Below are positions 61,454-64,000 of a stretch of DNA of 64,000 bases, piece after piece. The notes under the pieces are model-generated. The model had not been told where the DNA came from. It saw only the letters and a program-made list of their open reading frames with translations, and ran no database searches. Position numbers and translations under genes: made by a program. Origin of the DNA: Niastella populi (GTDB lineage: Bacteria; Bacteroidota; Bacteroidia; Chitinophagales; Chitinophagaceae); NCBI RefSeq assembly GCF_002078015.1, contig NZ_LWBP01000002.1:1-64000 (forward strand). The letters run 5' to 3'. Numbering within the stretch: the stretch's first letter is position 1; every line of letters begins with the position of its first letter.

Positions 61454-62335
61454 ATGTATTACATAGTTTATAGTTTATTGTACCTGGTTTCATTATTACC
61501 GCTGCGCGTATTATACATTATTTCAGATGGCCTTTATTTAATTGTATATCGCCTGTTGGGGTATCGCCGGAAAGTGGTGCTGGAGAACCTTGAAATGGTG
61601 TTCCCCGAAAAAACACCGGCCGAACGAAAAAAGATCGCCCGGAAATTCTACCACAATTTTATTGACAGCATTATAGAAAGCCTGAAAATGGTATCGGCCA
61701 GCGATGCCTATATTCAAAAACGGGTTGGCGGCAATTGGGAAGTATTGAGCCAGTTGCATAAAACAGGCCGCAGTTGTCAAATACACCTCGGGCATACCTT
61801 CAACTGGGAATGGGCCAACCTCGCCGGCGCCAAAATAATGCCATATACCTTTCTGGGTGTTTACATGCCTATCAAAAACAGAATCTTCGACAGGCTGTTC
61901 CGTAAGCTGCGGGCCAAGTCGGGATCTGTTTTAATACCAGCCACTGACATGCGTAAGGCCATGCTTCCCTGGCGCAGCCGGCAGTATTGTATAGGGCTGG
62001 TTGCCGATCAGGCGCCCGCCAATCCTGAAAAAAGCTTTTGGCTTAACTTTTTTGGAAAACCTACCGCATTTGTAACCGGTCCCGAAACCGGGGCACGTGC
62101 AGGCAATATCCCTGTTGTATTTGCCAATATTGAAAAACCGCGGCGCGGCTATTACAAGGTTGTGTTTACCCTGGCCGAAGAACAGCCCGGCTCCGTTGAG
62201 CGGGGTGAACTTACCCTGCGTTATGCCCGTTACCTTGAGAATGTAATAAGACAACAACCTGATATGTGGCTGTGGAGCCACCGCCGCTGGAAACGGCCCT
62301 GGAAAGAAGAATATAAAGCCCTCTGGATAGAGTGA
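61454..62335 (+). CDS. LpxL/HtrB-type lysophospholipid acyltransferase, 293 aa
   Basis: Inner-membrane acyltransferase of lipid A or related lipids. Start at 61454 (MYYIVYSLLYLVSLLPLRVL) gives the N-terminal helix; the frame 20 codons longer runs into the preceding gene. The HxxxxE site is HTFNWE in QIHLGHTFNWEWAN; later LVADQAPANPEKSFWLNFFG and MWLWSHRRWK are typical. Length fits the family. It is followed by an intrinsic terminator. Confidence 0.88.
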   Translation: MYYIVYSLLYLVSLLPLRVLYIISDGLYLIVYRLLGYRRKVVLENLEMVFPEKTPAERKKIARKFYHNFIDSIIESLKMVSASDAYIQKRVGGNWEVLSQLHKTGRSCQIHLGHTFNWEWANLAGAKIMPYTFLGVYMPIKNRIFDRLFRKLRAKSGSVLIPATDMRKAMLPWRSRQYCIGLVADQAPANPEKSFWLNFFGKPTAFVTGPETGARAGNIPVVFANIEKPRRGYYKVVFTLAEEQPGSVERGELTLRYARYLENVIRQQPDMWLWSHRRWKRPWKEEYKALWIE

Positions 62336-62368
62336 TCGCTCACCGGGGAAGAACGATTTACCATATTG

Positions 62369-62403
62369 AGCCCTGACGTATTCATTTCGTCAGGGCTTTT
62401 TCC
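62369..62403 (+). terminator. Intrinsic terminator after the acyltransferase gene
   Basis: AGCCCTGACG (62369-62378) pairs with CGTCAGGGCT (62388-62397), with T-rich tail. Confidence 0.88.
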
Positions 62404-62540
62404 TTTCAACAAGTAATTCACTGAATAGCAACCAACAGTATTATAACGGTATTTTAAAGGTGTTTTTCACGTTCGATTTGCCCGCCCAACACCTGCCCCA
62501 ATGAAGGCCCTAATACTGAACGTTAATCGTCTTTATTAAA

Positions 62541-62924
62541 TTAAAATGCTGCTACCCATCTGAAGCAGGTGTTTTCATAACCCGTTTTGATACACTGGGA
62601 ACACCGGTAAAACTGGATACACAAAAAGAACTGATACTTTTTCGAATTGTTCAGGAAGTATTCAACAACATTATCAAACATGATGAAGCTACAGAACTCT
62701 TAATCGAGATCAATTTTTTACCTGGGGTTGTAACAATAACTATAACGGACAATTGAAAGGGTTTTGATTTTACGTTGCAGGATATAAATGAAAATCCTAA
62801 TTTTGGATTAGGGTTGCGGAATATGCATAGCCGGGCCCAATTAGTCGGTGCACAATTCAACCTTACCAGTATCCCCCGAATAGGAACTACAGTTATTCTT
62901 TCCCTACCCTTTTCCTCACCATAA
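62541..62924 (+). pseudogene. Sensor histidine kinase remnant, C-terminal ATPase domain
   Basis: In one frame the DNA reads the N box QEVFNNIIKHDEA, then the G box ITDN followed by a TGA stop at 62754-62756 where a Gly is expected (N-G-K-G-F-D), then KGFDFTLQ and GLGLRNMHSRAQLVGA, ending at a TAA. The phospho-acceptor part and the sensor are missing. It must have been a NarL-type partner kinase of the next gene, now lost. A premature stop and truncated 5' part show decay. Confidence 0.75.
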
Positions 62925-62937
62925 ACCCTTAACCATT

Positions 62938-63612
62938 ATGCTAAAGACCAATTCCAGCACTAATGCCAGCGTGGCAATTGTAGATGACCACATTCTGCTA
63001 CGCAATGGACTTGCCAATCTTATCCGGGGGCTAGAAACGTATGCCGTTCTATTCGAAGCCAACAACGGAAAAGATTTTATCAAACAATTACAACCCAGGC
63101 TCTTACCGGACATCGTATTGCTCGACATCAATATGCCGGAGATGGATGGTTATGAAACTGCCCTTTGGCTCAAACGTAATTATCCCGGTATCAAGATCCT
63201 GGCCTTATCTATGTACGACAATGAGAACTCGATCATTCGTATGATGAAGAACGGTGCAAAAGGTTATATCCTGAAAGACATTGATCCCATGGAGTTTCAC
63301 CGGGCGCTTGACTCACTGATGGGCAATGGATTCTATTATTCAGAACTTATTACCGGAAAACTGATCCATGCCGTTAGTAAAATGGATGAACCGGATAACA
63401 CGCCCAAACCACCAGGCCAACTTAAACCAAGCGAAACTGAATTCCTGAAACTTGTTTGCACTGAAATGACCTATAAGGAAATAGCGGAAAAAATGTTTCT
63501 TAGCGCCCGCACTATCGATGGTTATCGCGACGCCCTGTTTGAAAAACTGAATGTAAAAAGCAGGGTAGGCCTTGTACTGTACGCTATTAAGAATAACATT
63601 GTCAACGTGTAA
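62938..63612 (+). CDS. LuxR/NarL-family response regulator, 224 aa
   Basis: N-terminal receiver domain (about 10-130): VAIVDDHILLRNGLANLI with the acidic pair, LLDINMPEMDG with the phospho-acceptor Asp, and LALSMYDN and KGYILKDI. C-terminal LuxR-type HTH (about 163-222: ETEFLKLVCTEMTYKEIAEK, LSARTIDGYRDALFEKLNV). Its adjacent kinase is a remnant, so it may now be activated by another kinase or be an orphan. The gene is intact and a terminator follows it. Confidence 0.92.
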   Translation: MLKTNSSTNASVAIVDDHILLRNGLANLIRGLETYAVLFEANNGKDFIKQLQPRLLPDIVLLDINMPEMDGYETALWLKRNYPGIKILALSMYDNENSIIRMMKNGAKGYILKDIDPMEFHRALDSLMGNGFYYSELITGKLIHAVSKMDEPDNTPKPPGQLKPSETEFLKLVCTEMTYKEIAEKMFLSARTIDGYRDALFEKLNVKSRVGLVLYAIKNNIVNV

Positions 63613-63674
63613 CTATAACAGGAAGGCGAGGGAAATGAGCGAACAGATTATAGTGAGCGGCATTTTAAACTAAA

Positions 63675-63716
63675 AACCCTATAAGGTTTTAGCGTTAGCT
63701 TACACCTTATAGGGTT
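63675..63716 (+). terminator. Terminator-like hairpin after the response regulator
   Basis: AACCCTATAAGGT (63675-63687) pairs with ACCTTATAGGGTT (63704-63716), 13 bp. The T-tail is weak. Confidence 0.65.
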
Positions 63717-63836
63717 CTTGATTTATAGCTTCTGAATAATGCTTTACGGCTTTCTGCCTTTCAACATTTATCAGTCAGGCATTTAATCAACCCGCTGATC
63801 GTTCGGATACCCACTTACCTTACCCTCACCATTCAC

Positions 63837-64000
63837 CTAATTCAACACACTGTTATCTTTTACGATCTCTATGCCTTCCTGAGTTCTGATAGCATTGAAG
63901 CCACCCAATACATTACGCAGGTTGTGAATACCCTGGCGTTTCATCAGCGAAGCTGCTATAACGCTTCGGTAACCGCTGCCGCAGTAGAGGTACAGGTTCT
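63837..64000 (-). CDS. Rhodanese-domain protein, C-terminal end (partial)
   Basis: The minus frame entering at the right edge reads NLYLYCGSGYRSVIAASLMK then NVLGGFNAIRT and ends in TAG at 63839-63837. The Cys in CGSGYR is the rhodanese active-site loop. The end resembles the rhodanese part of MBL-fold/rhodanese fusions (sulfur dioxygenase or ETHE1-like), but only about 54 residues are seen. The 5' part lies beyond the window. Confidence 0.75.
   Translation of the reverse strand, partial: NLYLYCGSGYRSVIAASLMKRQGIHNLRNVLGGFNAIRTQEGIEIVKDNSVLN

Overview
This window looks like a chromosome segment of a Bacteroidota bacterium, most likely family Chitinophagaceae (Niastella/Chitinophaga-like). 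The evidence is the gene families present (IcmF-type mutase, Bat proteins, insert-containing IspG, lipocalin-like and SusD-era style lipoproteins), TAnnTTTG promoter-like boxes, weak Shine-Dalgarno sites and several TTG starts. Taxonomy is inferred from gene content, not from a marker search.

The window has two halves. From 1 to about 24.83 kb it is an accessory region, AT-rich with many unrecognised genes. It holds a hairpin-rich non-coding island (0.6-1.25 kb), five dispersed copies of a repeat built on GTGCTGGGCTTTG (1.3-6.5 kb), secreted and coiled-coil proteins, a tandem pair of S24-like proteins, a serine recombinase, a small membrane/GAF-like gene pair, a TraD-like coupling ATPase and a tyrosine integrase. 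The integrase abuts the 3' end of a tRNA-Thr(GGU) gene that is split by a 181-nt group I intron. Next comes a 2698-bp IS21-family element inside a membrane-anchored lectin-like gene, with an exact 5-bp target duplication, and a second integrase. The last accessory block (18.4-24.8 kb) carries an XRE regulator, an inactive-looking RuvC-fold protein, two lipoproteins, two ArdC-like paralogues that lost their HExxH motif, and two copies of a non-coding module ending in the same terminator. A divergent XRE gene overlaps the altered 5' end of a DUF763 gene, which marks the boundary.

From about 24.83 kb to the end the DNA looks like ordinary chromosome: DUF763, rhlE, a nei-like glycosylase, and an IcmF-like fused acyl-CoA mutase carrying an in-frame DUF559 nuclease-like cassette between GC-rich inverted repeats. 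An L-fucose oxidative pathway cluster follows (33.1-38.3 kb: diketo-deoxy-fuconate hydrolase, mutarotase, fuconolactonase, fucose dehydrogenase, fucP, keto-deoxy-fuconate dehydrogenase) with no fuconate dehydratase. Then come two haloperoxidase/PAP2-like lipoproteins with two outer-membrane barrels, trehalase, a class D beta-lactamase, batB-batC, ispG, a WYL regulator, DinB-like and GyrI-like proteins, galK/galM, nadB, and murU with an AmgK-RapZ fusion. The segment closes with an LpxL-like acyltransferase, a decayed histidine kinase next to an intact LuxR-type response regulator, and the end of a rhodanese-domain gene.

The strongest unusual observations are the DUF559 cassette inside icmF, the intron-split tRNA-Thr beside an integrase, the repeated non-coding modules among inactivated ArdC/RuvC-like genes, and the hairpin array at 0.6-1.25 kb. 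All statements come from reading the sequence; no database search was run.
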